Shown: positions 40,935-48,894 of the stretch, in pieces
Numbering within the stretch: position 1 is the first letter of the stretch
Layout: every line of letters begins with the position of its first letter
The notes under the pieces: generated by a model
The model's database searches: none
Seen by the model: the letters and a program-made list of their open reading frames with translations, nothing else
Told to the model about the DNA's origin: nothing
Made by a program: the position numbers and the translations under genes
From: JBGMEA01 sp041447245
GTDB lineage: Bacteria > Bacillota > Clostridia > Eubacteriales > Anaerofustaceae
Assembly: GCA_041447245.1 (NCBI GenBank)
Contig: JBGMEA010000012.1
Span: 310,001-374,000 of the forward strand
Length of the DNA stretch: 64,000 nt
Reading direction: 5' to 3'

Positions 40935-42857
40935 ATGTTTCAAATCACATTTCGATTCGAAAGCGGCGAAGATAAATCTATCTTCGCTGCTTTGGATGAA
41001 CAGATACTCGATGTGGCAAGAAAAGCGAATGTGGCCATCGATGCTCCGTGTTCGGGCAATGTTTCCTGCGGGAAATGCAAAGTCCGATTATTGGAGGGCG
41101 AAGTCCGTTCCGAAATTACACGCCACCTGACACAAGAAGAATATGATGACGGTTACCGTTTGGCATGCAACAGCTTTGTCATTGCCAATGCAACTCTGCT
41201 GGTGCCCGATATTGCGGCTGCCTACAAAAGCAGAATGAAAGTGGCGGATTTGAGTTCATACGAAGAAGTCAGAATCTTCAATGATATCAAAAAGAATGTC
41301 GCAAATGCCGGAATTGTCTTTGAAAACGATTTAAGCGTCATTGAACTGCAGATGCACGAACCGACGCTGGACGACACCATGCCGGACAATGAGCGTCTGA
41401 TACGTGCGCTGAAAGCTGCAACCGGAATCAACGAACTGATTGTGCCGTTTGCTGTGCTGAAGAAACTGCCCGATGTATTGCGCGAGAACGACTTTACCGT
41501 TCAACTCATCATCAAGACAGGAAAACATCAGGTCTATGTGATGGATATTCTCGGTAAAAAAGACGATGACCGCATTTACGGCGTGGCAATCGACATCGGT
41601 ACCACGACGGTTTCGGCGCTTTTGATCGACATGAAGGACGGGCATATTTTTGCCAAAGCCTCCAGCGGGAACGGACAGATCCGTTTCGGCGCGGATGTCA
41701 TCAACCGCATCGTCGAATCGACAAAGCCGGACGGCATCAAGAAGTTGCAGGATGCTGTGATCAAAGAGACGATTAATCCGATTATCGAAAGCATGTGCAA
41801 GACGGCGAAACTGGATCCGAATCAGATCCACCGCATGTGCATTGCCGCGAATACCACGATGAATCATTTGTTCCTCGGACTGAATGCGAATTACCTGCGA
41901 ATGGAACCGTTCATTCCCGTCTTTTTCGAAGTGAGGGATATCAAGGCAATTGACTTGAACCTGACGGCTCATCCCGACGCGGACATTATGATCGCTCCGA
42001 ACATCGGCAGCTATGTCGGGGGAGATATCACTGCGGGGACGCTGGCAAGCATGATTTGGAACAAAGAAGAGTACGCTCTGTTTGTCGATTTGGGGACGAA
42101 CGGAGAACTCGTTTTCGGGAATAAAGACTTTCTGATGAGCTGTTCCTGCTCCGCGGGACCTGCCTTCGAAGGCGGGGATATCAGCTGCGGCATGCGAGCG
42201 ACGGACGGTGCGATCGAATCGATCGTCATCGACCGCGATACGATGGAGCCGACGTACTCCGTGATCGGCGGAGGAAACCCCGTCGGACTGTGCGGGTCGG
42301 GGATCATTGATATCATCAGCGAACTGTATACCTGCGGAATCATCAACTCCAAAGGGAAATTCGCGCGCGAAGGAAAACGTGTCAGAACCGACCAATATAA
42401 CATCAGCAGCTACATCATTGCCACGAAAGAGGAAGCTCACTCGGTGCGTGACATCGAGTTGACCGAAGTGGATATCGACAACTTTATCCGTGCGAAGGGT
42501 GCCATCTTCTCTGCCGTGAAAGTGATGCTGCAATCGCTCGAAATGGATGTGGATGTGATTGAAAGCGTCTACGTTGCGGGCGGAATCGGCAGCGGGATCA
42601 ATATGAGAAATGCCGTGAACATCGGCATGCTGCCTGATATCGACATCAGTAAATATCACTATATCGGAAACTCGGCGCTCTCCGGTGCTTACTGTATGCT
42701 CATTTCATCCGAAGCGAAAGCAAAAGTGGATGAACTTGGCAAGAGCATGACCTATCTGGAGCTGAGCACCAACAACCACTATATGGAAGAGTTCGTCGCC
42801 GCGTGCTTCATTCCGCACACGGATGCCGATCTGTTCCCGTCAGTGAAACTGAAATAA
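40935..42857 (+). CDS. Reductive activator of CFeSP (RACo, AcsV-like)
   Basis: A 640-residue ASKHA-type ATPase with an N-terminal [2Fe-2S] domain (Cys39, Cys45, Cys48, Cys78 in the pattern C-x5-C-x2-C) and a large C-terminal part with actin-like ATP motifs (GVAIDIGTTTVSALLIDM; LFVDLGTNGELVFGN; YVAGGIGSGINM). It couples ATP hydrolysis to re-reduction of inactive Co(II) corrinoid, here most likely that of AcsCD. Last gene of the acs operon, with a strong terminator after it. Related proteins (RamA-like) serve methyltransferase systems, but the acs context argues for RACo. Confidence 0.93.
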   Translation: MFQITFRFESGEDKSIFAALDEQILDVARKANVAIDAPCSGNVSCGKCKVRLLEGEVRSEITRHLTQEEYDDGYRLACNSFVIANATLLVPDIAAAYKSRMKVADLSSYEEVRIFNDIKKNVANAGIVFENDLSVIELQMHEPTLDDTMPDNERLIRALKAATGINELIVPFAVLKKLPDVLRENDFTVQLIIKTGKHQVYVMDILGKKDDDRIYGVAIDIGTTTVSALLIDMKDGHIFAKASSGNGQIRFGADVINRIVESTKPDGIKKLQDAVIKETINPIIESMCKTAKLDPNQIHRMCIAANTTMNHLFLGLNANYLRMEPFIPVFFEVRDIKAIDLNLTAHPDADIMIAPNIGSYVGGDITAGTLASMIWNKEEYALFVDLGTNGELVFGNKDFLMSCSCSAGPAFEGGDISCGMRATDGAIESIVIDRDTMEPTYSVIGGGNPVGLCGSGIIDIISELYTCGIINSKGKFAREGKRVRTDQYNISSYIIATKEEAHSVRDIELTEVDIDNFIRAKGAIFSAVKVMLQSLEMDVDVIESVYVAGGIGSGINMRNAVNIGMLPDIDISKYHYIGNSALSGAYCMLISSEAKAKVDELGKSMTYLELSTNNHYMEEFVAACFIPHTDADLFPSVKLK

Positions 42858-42883
42858 GCCATTCCAAGTACCAAACCACTTTC

Positions 42884-42918
42884 AAAAGCCGCCCGATGCT
42901 GTACGGGCGGCTTTTTTT
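42884..42918 (+). terminator. Terminator of the acs operon
   Basis: 12-bp stem AAAAGCCGCCCG / CGGGCGGCTTTT with an 8-base loop and a T run. Confidence 0.92.
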
Positions 42919-42997
42919 CGTTGACAAAAAATAATCATTCAATGCAATCTGCGATTCGATAGCGTAAGGGCTCGATTTGATAGGAGTTCTCCGCATA

Positions 42998-43204
42998 CTA
43001 TTTAAAATAAGTGGTGTAAGTCTCACCTGATTTAAGGATAAATCTATTGAATGTAGCACAGGATTCCGTCAGTATTCCGTTGTTGTTTGTGAAAGAAACA
43101 GTAATTTCAGTGATCTGTATGTTCTGTTCGGAACGATTCGTGATAGCTTGCTGTACCAAATCAACGTTGTTGATCTGCGTAAATATGAGCTCCGCAACAT
43201 TGGA
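42998..43204 (-). pseudogene. C-terminal remnant of a secreted or lipoprotein gene
   Basis: A minus-strand frame of 68 residues without a start codon, preceded by an in-frame TGA. It reads like the end of a beta-sandwich extracellular domain (NRSEQNIQITEITVSFTNNN, ending SGETYTTYFK), similar in style to the lipoprotein at 8403-8741. No ribosome-binding site is present. Upstream sequence up to 43320 shows no matching N-terminus. I consider it a decayed gene. Confidence 0.4.
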
Positions 43205-43409
43205 TCAGCCCGATGCAGCCGCAGAGTGACAATAACATGCCTCATGCGATGAGGACAAGAAGCAAAACCCTTCTCATTAACATCTGCCGGCATTGATTTG
43301 ATTTGCATTATCATATTATTGATTTATCGAATCACTTGCATGAGATACAAAACAAGTGGTAAGATGAATATAATAAATACCAATACGGTACAATATCGGG
43401 AGGATAGGA

Positions 43410-44222
43410 ATGCAACAAACGACGCAGTTCAATCAATACGGCAAAGATTTGAGGGAGATGCTGATTTTGCGTTATGAGCCCATAGCCATCAAAATGATCC
43501 GCAGCGAAGCGGAAATTCCTGAGGGAGCGGTCGATCCGAGAAAAGATAAAGGGGAACATCTGGCATTTTGTCAGGCGCTTGCCATGACGCGCAGAGATAA
43601 AAAAACGGTGTATATGGACAAGTATTCCCACTGGTGCTGGAACCCGCTTATCGGGTTGGGACTCGTGGAATGCAAGGAGGGCAGCGACAGTTTCGAAGTG
43701 GTGTGCCGCAATCTCGGCATGGCGGATCTGGATGCGGCACGGAAATTTTTCGCGAAGTTCCCCAGACTGCAATACGGAGAATATATCGGCACGGTGACGG
43801 CTCCTCTTTCGGAGTGCACATTCGAGCCCGATCTGGTGTTGATTTACGCCAACAACGCGCAGCTGCGCAGCATGCTGTGGGCTGTGAAATATATGACGGG
43901 AGACATCGTCAAAACGCAGATGGATGCCATTGACTCGTGCATCTATTCCTGCGTGCCGCCGATGCTCGGCAGAGAATATCGTGTGACGATTCCCGATCCG
44001 GGCGAATACGAACGGGGATGTGCCGACGAAAACGAGATCATCTTCAGCGTGCCGTCCGAACGGGTGGGAGAACTCGTGAAGGGGCTGGAATTCTTCCGCA
44101 GCATCAAACTCGGCTATGCGGATTTTTCCAAAGAAATGAAGTTCAATTTCGCCAGACCGCCGTTTTACAACGAACTGTATGCACTGTGGGGGCTGGATGA
44201 AGGTGAGGTGTGGGAAAAATGA
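43410..44222 (+). CDS. DUF169 family protein
   Basis: A 270-residue protein of the DUF169 (COG2043) family: LREMLILRYEPIAIKMI at the start, then GEHLAFCQALAMTRR (with Cys near 54), a Trp-rich 'HWCWNPLIGLGL', and DSCIYSCVPPM (near 172). Several conserved Cys suggest a metal or redox site, but no function is proven. DUF169 genes are frequent in acetogens and methanogens near corrinoid and C1 genes. GGGAGG precedes the ATG, and its stop overlaps the next gene (ATGA), so the pair is coupled. Confidence 0.9.
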   Translation: MQQTTQFNQYGKDLREMLILRYEPIAIKMIRSEAEIPEGAVDPRKDKGEHLAFCQALAMTRRDKKTVYMDKYSHWCWNPLIGLGLVECKEGSDSFEVVCRNLGMADLDAARKFFAKFPRLQYGEYIGTVTAPLSECTFEPDLVLIYANNAQLRSMLWAVKYMTGDIVKTQMDAIDSCIYSCVPPMLGREYRVTIPDPGEYERGCADENEIIFSVPSERVGELVKGLEFFRSIKLGYADFSKEMKFNFARPPFYNELYALWGLDEGEVWEK

Positions 44223-44734
44223 ACAGGGAAGAAGTGTTGGATCTGGTCGGAAAAGCAGCAAGGGAAGCGCAGATACGGGATGATGTCTGCTCTCGCAGCA
44301 CGCTGGTGGGGCTGAAAGCGTATTTCGACTGGATTCCCGAAGAGGTCATCCGCGCATCGCTTTCCCTGTGTGGAGGTGCGGGTGCGAGCAGCGGCAGCTG
44401 CGGAACGTATACCTGCGGACTGCTCGCTGTGGGGCTGAAATACAACGCCTCGCTGGAGGAAGAATTGGAAAACCCGTCCGCACAGGAAATCGGTTCTCAG
44501 AAATTCATCGAATTCCGCGACCGATACCTCGCCGAAATGGGCACGACGCTTTGCCCCGAAATCCAAAAGCAGGTGTTCGGCAGAGCATATTATTACACCA
44601 AACCCGAAGACTGCGAAGTTTACTTTCAGATAGCGGATCACAATGTCAAATGTGCGGATGTTGTCGAAAAAGCGGCGCGTTTCATTGCCGGAATGCTGTT
44701 GGAAGCGGAGGATGAAAATGCGAAGCTGAATTGA
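44219..44734 (+). CDS. C_GCAxxG_C_C family protein, second copy
   Basis: A 171-residue member of the same Cys-rich family as 22512-22949, with DDVCSRSTLVGLKAYF and SLSLCGGAGASSGSCGTYTC as landmarks. It overlaps the DUF169 stop by 4 bases and must be co-translated. The two might form a redox or metal-handling complex; this is inference from coupling only. A terminator follows at 44757. Confidence 0.85.
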   Translation: MNREEVLDLVGKAAREAQIRDDVCSRSTLVGLKAYFDWIPEEVIRASLSLCGGAGASSGSCGTYTCGLLAVGLKYNASLEEELENPSAQEIGSQKFIEFRDRYLAEMGTTLCPEIQKQVFGRAYYYTKPEDCEVYFQIADHNVKCADVVEKAARFIAGMLLEAEDENAKLN

Positions 44735-44756
44735 AGATACTCTGTACGAGTCAAAT

Positions 44757-44788
44757 AAAACATCTGTAATTAATTGCAGATGTTTTTT
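44757..44788 (+). terminator. Terminator of the DUF169 operon
   Basis: AAAACATCTG / CAGATGTTTT stem with an AT loop and T run, 22 bp after the stop. Confidence 0.85.
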
Positions 44789-44875
44789 ATTGATTTAAAT
44801 CTTATTACCTTGATCAATATTGTGCTATAGTATTATTAAAGGATTCAATAATAGCTGTAGAGTAAGGTATTTATT

Positions 44876-46069
44876 ATGGAAGATTATAAGTATACTTTTC
44901 AGGATTATCTGGAAAATGAATCTAACGGGAATCTAATTGGTAGAACAGCATATATTGATGAATGTGGAAATTTTGGCTTTGATTTTGAATCCTCAGGGAC
45001 TTCAAAATATTATATTATTAGTGCTGTTGTTGTTAAAAATGCGGCAATTAGTGATATAGAGAAAAAAGTTGACAAGATAAGAGTATCAAATTTTGGGCTT
45101 CTTGGAGAGATGAAATCACAATCTGTTGGATCAGATTATAATCGTAGAAGAAAAATCATTAGCGAATTAATTGAGTTGGATTTTAATATTATTTGTTTGA
45201 TCGCGAACAAAGAAATGTTTTATAAAGACAGCCCTTTAACAGATTACAAGAAAACATTTATCAAATATTTACACCAAAAACTATACGATACAATGTATAG
45301 TGTTTATCCAAACTTAAAAATCGTACTTGATAAAATGGGAACAGATGAGTTCCAAGAAGGGTTTAAAAAATATATCATTGCTAACAGAAAAACTTACAAT
45401 ATGATCGATCAGTATGAGTTTGATTTTGTAGATAGCAAAGAAAGCAATATAGTACAGTTGGCGGATATGATTGCTGGATCAATTTCAAAATTTAAAACTG
45501 ATGATAACTCACCAGATTATTTATCAATACTTAAAGGAAAAATCATTAGGATTATTGATTTTCCTAATCAATACATTGACAATAATGCGAATAAAAAATA
45601 CCACGAATTTGATGCTACTATTTATAATCTTGCAATTAGATGCGCCGAAAATTATATGGCAAAATATGAAGGAAATGAAGAGCTTGAATATAGATTGAGA
45701 ATAGGATTCATCAGATTTATTATTTTTTATGCAAATAATATTAATCCGAACAAATATATTTCATCCGAAGAAATTATAAAAAATTTGTCTGAATACAGCA
45801 ATTTTAGGATAAAAAAACAATTTTTGTTTCGAAAGATTATCGCCCCGTTACGTGACGCAGAAGTATTGATTGCCAGCAGCCAATCGGGATATAAATTGCC
45901 GGTAAATACGAAAGACATACTTTCATATCTTCATCAGACGGATAACATTGTAGCCCCTATGCTACATCGAATCGACATATGCAGAACGCTGATTAAACTA
46001 GCTACAGATAATGAAGTGGACATTTTTGATGAAAATCATTACATCAGATATAAGAAATATTTTGATTAG
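44876..46069 (+). CDS. DUF3800 domain protein
   Basis: A 397-residue protein. Its N-terminal part is a DUF3800 domain (RNase H-like fold) with the acidic motif YIDECGNFGF (near residues 26-35), LKIVLDKMG and the closing SNIVQLADMIAGSI (near 190). The C-terminal 180 residues are helical and may include a winged helix. DUF3800 proteins occur in phage defence loci and mobile islands; no partner gene is next to this one. Its codon use is far more AT-rich than that of the flanking genes, a sign of transfer. It is 13 bp before the aldehyde dehydrogenase gene, so it may drive its transcription. Confidence 0.87.
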   Translation: MEDYKYTFQDYLENESNGNLIGRTAYIDECGNFGFDFESSGTSKYYIISAVVVKNAAISDIEKKVDKIRVSNFGLLGEMKSQSVGSDYNRRRKIISELIELDFNIICLIANKEMFYKDSPLTDYKKTFIKYLHQKLYDTMYSVYPNLKIVLDKMGTDEFQEGFKKYIIANRKTYNMIDQYEFDFVDSKESNIVQLADMIAGSISKFKTDDNSPDYLSILKGKIIRIIDFPNQYIDNNANKKYHEFDATIYNLAIRCAENYMAKYEGNEELEYRLRIGFIRFIIFYANNINPNKYISSEEIIKNLSEYSNFRIKKQFLFRKIIAPLRDAEVLIASSQSGYKLPVNTKDILSYLHQTDNIVAPMLHRIDICRTLIKLATDNEVDIFDENHYIRYKKYFD

Positions 46070-46082
46070 TTGGAGGACTTGA

Positions 46083-47453
46083 ATGAAACCGAACGAAATT
46101 GTTGCATTGCAGAAAACATATTTTACCGACGGGAAAACCTGCGGCGCACAGGGAAGAAAAGAAGCGCTGGCGAAGCTGAGAGGTGCGATCCTGCAATCCG
46201 AATCGGCTCTGTACGACGCGATGCAGGAGGATCTCGGCAAATCTCCCGCGGAAACCTATCTCACAGAAATCGGCGTGGTGCTTGATGAACTGCGCCATGC
46301 GGAAAAACATCTGCAACAGTGGATGAAAACCAGACGGGTCAAAACACCGCTCACACATATGCCCGCCCGCAGCTTTATCATGCAGGAACCGTACGGGGTC
46401 GCGCTGATCATGTCCCCGTGGAATTACCCGTTTCAGCTGTGCATCGATCCGCTTGTCGGCGCGATCGCGGCCGGGAACACCGCGGTGATCAAAGTATCGA
46501 AAAGCACGCCGCATGTGGCGCATGTCGTGCGGGATATGATCAACGGGACGTTTGATCCCGCATATATTTACTGCACCGATCCGGTGGAGGACAGCTATGA
46601 TGAGGTGCTTGACGAACCCTATGACATCATCCTCTTCACGGGAAGTGCGCGCATCGGCAGCGTCGTGATGGCAGCTGCCGCAAAGCATCTGACTCCCGTT
46701 GTACTCGAATTGGGCGGAAAAAGCCCGTGTATTGTGGATGAAACCGCAAATATTTCCCTCGCCGCAAAGCGGATCGTATGGGGAAAATATTTAAATGCAG
46801 GGCAGACCTGCGTGGCACCGGATCATGTGATTGTGCAGGAGTCGGTAAAAGATCGTCTGCTTTCGGCAATGCAGAGCTGGCTGACGGAGCTGTACGGAGC
46901 GGATCCTCTTGACAGCGGAAGCATCGGGAAAATCGTCAGCGCGGAGCATTACGATCGGCTGATGGGTTATCTTGACGGGGAACACATCGTATGCGGCGGA
47001 ACCGGAAACCGTGAAACGCGCCGCATTGCACCGACCATTCTCGACGGGATCACGTATGACAGCAAGGTGATGCAGGACGAAATTTTCGGGCCGATCCTTC
47101 CCATACTGACTTACACCAATCTGACGGAGCTGGTCGGTCAGCTGAAGCAAAAGGCGCATCCGCTGGCGCTGTATCTGTTTACTTCAAATAAAGAACACGA
47201 ACGGTTTGTATTGGGGAATGTGCTGCATGGAGGGGGTTGTGTGAATGACACCGTGATGCATGTCGGCAGCGGATATCTGCCGTTCGGCGGGGTGGGCAGC
47301 AGCGGGATGGGAAGCTATCACGGCAAGAAAAGCTTTGATACGTTTTCTCATGCCAAGAGCATTCTGAAAAGCGGAGTGCATTTTGACACCAATCTGCGGT
47401 ATCCTCCGTATCAAGAAAAAACGATGAAGCTCGTGAAAAAAATTCTGCGGTAA
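46083..47453 (+). CDS. NAD(P)-dependent aldehyde dehydrogenase
   Basis: A 456-residue class 3-like aldehyde dehydrogenase. Motifs: MSPWNYPFQLCIDPL, VVLELGGKSPCIVD (general-base Glu near 208), GQTCVAPDHV (catalytic Cys near 242), EIFGPILPILTY. The C-terminus ends PPYQEKTMKLVKKILR, typical of membrane-near class 3 enzymes of Gram-positive bacteria that oxidise medium-chain or aromatic aldehydes. GGAGG lies 6 bases before the ATG. Aromatic aldehydes arise from methoxylated plant compounds, so a link to the nearby UroD-like genes is possible but unproven. Confidence 0.93.
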   Translation: MKPNEIVALQKTYFTDGKTCGAQGRKEALAKLRGAILQSESALYDAMQEDLGKSPAETYLTEIGVVLDELRHAEKHLQQWMKTRRVKTPLTHMPARSFIMQEPYGVALIMSPWNYPFQLCIDPLVGAIAAGNTAVIKVSKSTPHVAHVVRDMINGTFDPAYIYCTDPVEDSYDEVLDEPYDIILFTGSARIGSVVMAAAAKHLTPVVLELGGKSPCIVDETANISLAAKRIVWGKYLNAGQTCVAPDHVIVQESVKDRLLSAMQSWLTELYGADPLDSGSIGKIVSAEHYDRLMGYLDGEHIVCGGTGNRETRRIAPTILDGITYDSKVMQDEIFGPILPILTYTNLTELVGQLKQKAHPLALYLFTSNKEHERFVLGNVLHGGGCVNDTVMHVGSGYLPFGGVGSSGMGSYHGKKSFDTFSHAKSILKSGVHFDTNLRYPPYQEKTMKLVKKILR

Positions 47454-47470
47454 TTCCCCGGGAAATAAAG

Positions 47471-47502
47471 AAAAGGAATCGAAAATTCGATTCCTTTTTT
47501 TC
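47471..47502. terminator. Bidirectional terminator
   Basis: Stem AAAAGGAATCGAA / TTCGATTCCTTTT with a 2-base loop and a T run on the plus side; a T-rich tract also lies on the minus side. It serves the aldehyde dehydrogenase gene and the convergent 45-aa ORF. Confidence 0.85.
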
Positions 47503-47639
47503 TATTTGAACAATCCGATAATAAAAGCGGTCATTTGTTCTTCGTAACGTTGCAGTTCCTGCTCCGCAGAAGGGACATCTGCGATCTCAGGATGATTGGA
47601 TTTGTAAGACATCCAGTCTGTATATGCTTTTGATTTCAT
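47502..47639 (-). CDS. 45-aa ORF after the third UroD-like gene
   Basis: A short frame starting MKSKAYTDWMSYKSNHPEI and ending MTAFIIGLFK, with AGGAGG 5 bases before the ATG; the AGGAGG overlaps the stop codon of the UroD-like gene, 9 bases away. The spacing is that of translational coupling. It sits at the same place as the 41- and 44-aa ORFs at the other two loci. It is helical, with a hydrophobic tail. This is the best supported of the three. Confidence 0.7.
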   Translation of the reverse strand: MKSKAYTDWMSYKSNHPEIADVPSAEQELQRYEEQMTAFIIGLFK

Positions 47640-47648
47640 GCTGCCTCC

Positions 47649-48803
47649 TTAGTATTTCCCATACTCCCGAACCGTTTCGATTACGGCTTTTAAATTTTCT
47701 GCGCTTTGTTCGGTGAACGAAAAAATAATTTTATCCAAATTAAAGATATAGCCGCCTCCCGGAGCAAGGATATCGATCTGCCGTTTGGCTTCATCGGTGC
47801 ACTGCTGTTTTGTCCCGGTCTGCAAAAGTGTGGCGGGATAAAATCCTGTGATGATATGGTTTTTCCCGACTTTTTCTTTTGCAAGCGCAGGATCTCCATA
47901 TTCGAACCAAAGCTGTTGGCGGATCGGCAGTTCATTGAGAAAGTCGATTTTCGGCATCCAGTCCTGCTCGCAGAACAGGAAACCTTTGGAGCCGCCGTCG
48001 TCGATGTATTTCATCAGTTTCATGAAAGTCGGCCACCAGAATCTCTCGAAATGAGCCTGATTCATGAACGGCGCCATATGAAGCGGGATGAATGTTCTGG
48101 CATAATTCGACGAGATGGGGGAAAGTGCAGTTTTTTCACAGATCGGCAAAACTGCTTCGCAGGCAGCCTCTACCTTGTCGGGAACTCTGCGAATGTCTTT
48201 TACGATATTGGTGAAGGATCGGATCAAGTCTGCCAAAAAGTCCATAGGAGCCTCACATCCGGCGCCCGGTGCGATTTGGGCGAATCCGTATTTTTCCGTC
48301 ATGTGTGCGCCTACTGCCGCCATTTTCCCATTGACATCATGATAGGCTTTGAAGGCTTTCCCAAGAACCATCGCAGCTTTCATCGGTTGGGTATCAAGTG
48401 CGGGATACAGGCGTGGCAGAAGCTTGGTGACCATACATTCGTATGGATCTGCGATAAATTCATCGTATTCTTCGACTTCCAGGCAACTGATCTCAGGATG
48501 CTGCATGTTGCCTTCTTTACTCATGACGAAAGATTTTGATTCGAGAATTTGATAAAATTGCGGCGGGCGGAGCGTTCTGCTGATTGGTGCTTTATCTGTC
48601 TGAAAATCGGCACAGCATTTATCGTAAAATTCTACATATTTTTCTTCATTCCATTGGGATTCTTTCAGATCCATGCCGGCATATCGAATCCCGGCTTCCC
48701 AGTTGATCCAAATTTCTATCGGCACTCTTTTGGGTATTTTACCGTCATAAACATCTTTGAATAATTGAGTGCGTTCCTGTTGCAATAATTTTGTATCAGT
48801 CAT
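47649..48803 (-). CDS. UroD/MtaA-like superfamily protein, third copy
   Basis: A 384-residue UroD-fold protein with the family C-terminal signature (ITGFYPATLLQTGTKQQC; APGGGYIFNLDKIIFSF; AENLKAVIETV). As in the two other copies the zinc ligands are not conserved: FLFCEQDW replaces the His-x-Cys place and Gly replaces the later Cys, while a Glu is found at the first place in all three. It lies downstream of the GPH/MFS transporter gene (91 bp, same strand, a long hairpin between), so it probably acts on the transporter's substrate. AGAGG precedes the ATG. Confidence 0.77.
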   Translation of the reverse strand: MTDTKLLQQERTQLFKDVYDGKIPKRVPIEIWINWEAGIRYAGMDLKESQWNEEKYVEFYDKCCADFQTDKAPISRTLRPPQFYQILESKSFVMSKEGNMQHPEISCLEVEEYDEFIADPYECMVTKLLPRLYPALDTQPMKAAMVLGKAFKAYHDVNGKMAAVGAHMTEKYGFAQIAPGAGCEAPMDFLADLIRSFTNIVKDIRRVPDKVEAACEAVLPICEKTALSPISSNYARTFIPLHMAPFMNQAHFERFWWPTFMKLMKYIDDGGSKGFLFCEQDWMPKIDFLNELPIRQQLWFEYGDPALAKEKVGKNHIITGFYPATLLQTGTKQQCTDEAKRQIDILAPGGGYIFNLDKIIFSFTEQSAENLKAVIETVREYGKY

Positions 48804-48836
48804 GTTATCGATACCTCTTTCGGTGTGGATTAGGAG

Positions 48837-48872
48837 CCGTTTCGGGTATGCATTTCTGCATACCCGAAACGG
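48837..48872 (-). promoter_or_regulatory. 15-bp perfect hairpin between transporter and UroD-like gene
   Basis: CCGTTTCGGGTATGC / GCATACCCGAAACGG with a 6-base loop. There is no T run on the minus strand, so it is not a standard terminator. It may protect the transporter part of the message or mark a processing site. Confidence 0.6.
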
Positions 48873-48894
48873 AAGACTTTATGATCGAATGTTG

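Noticed and set aside
41331..42659. 442-residue open frame antisense to the RACo gene
   Set aside because: Complementary-strand shadow of a conserved gene with biased composition and no start signal.
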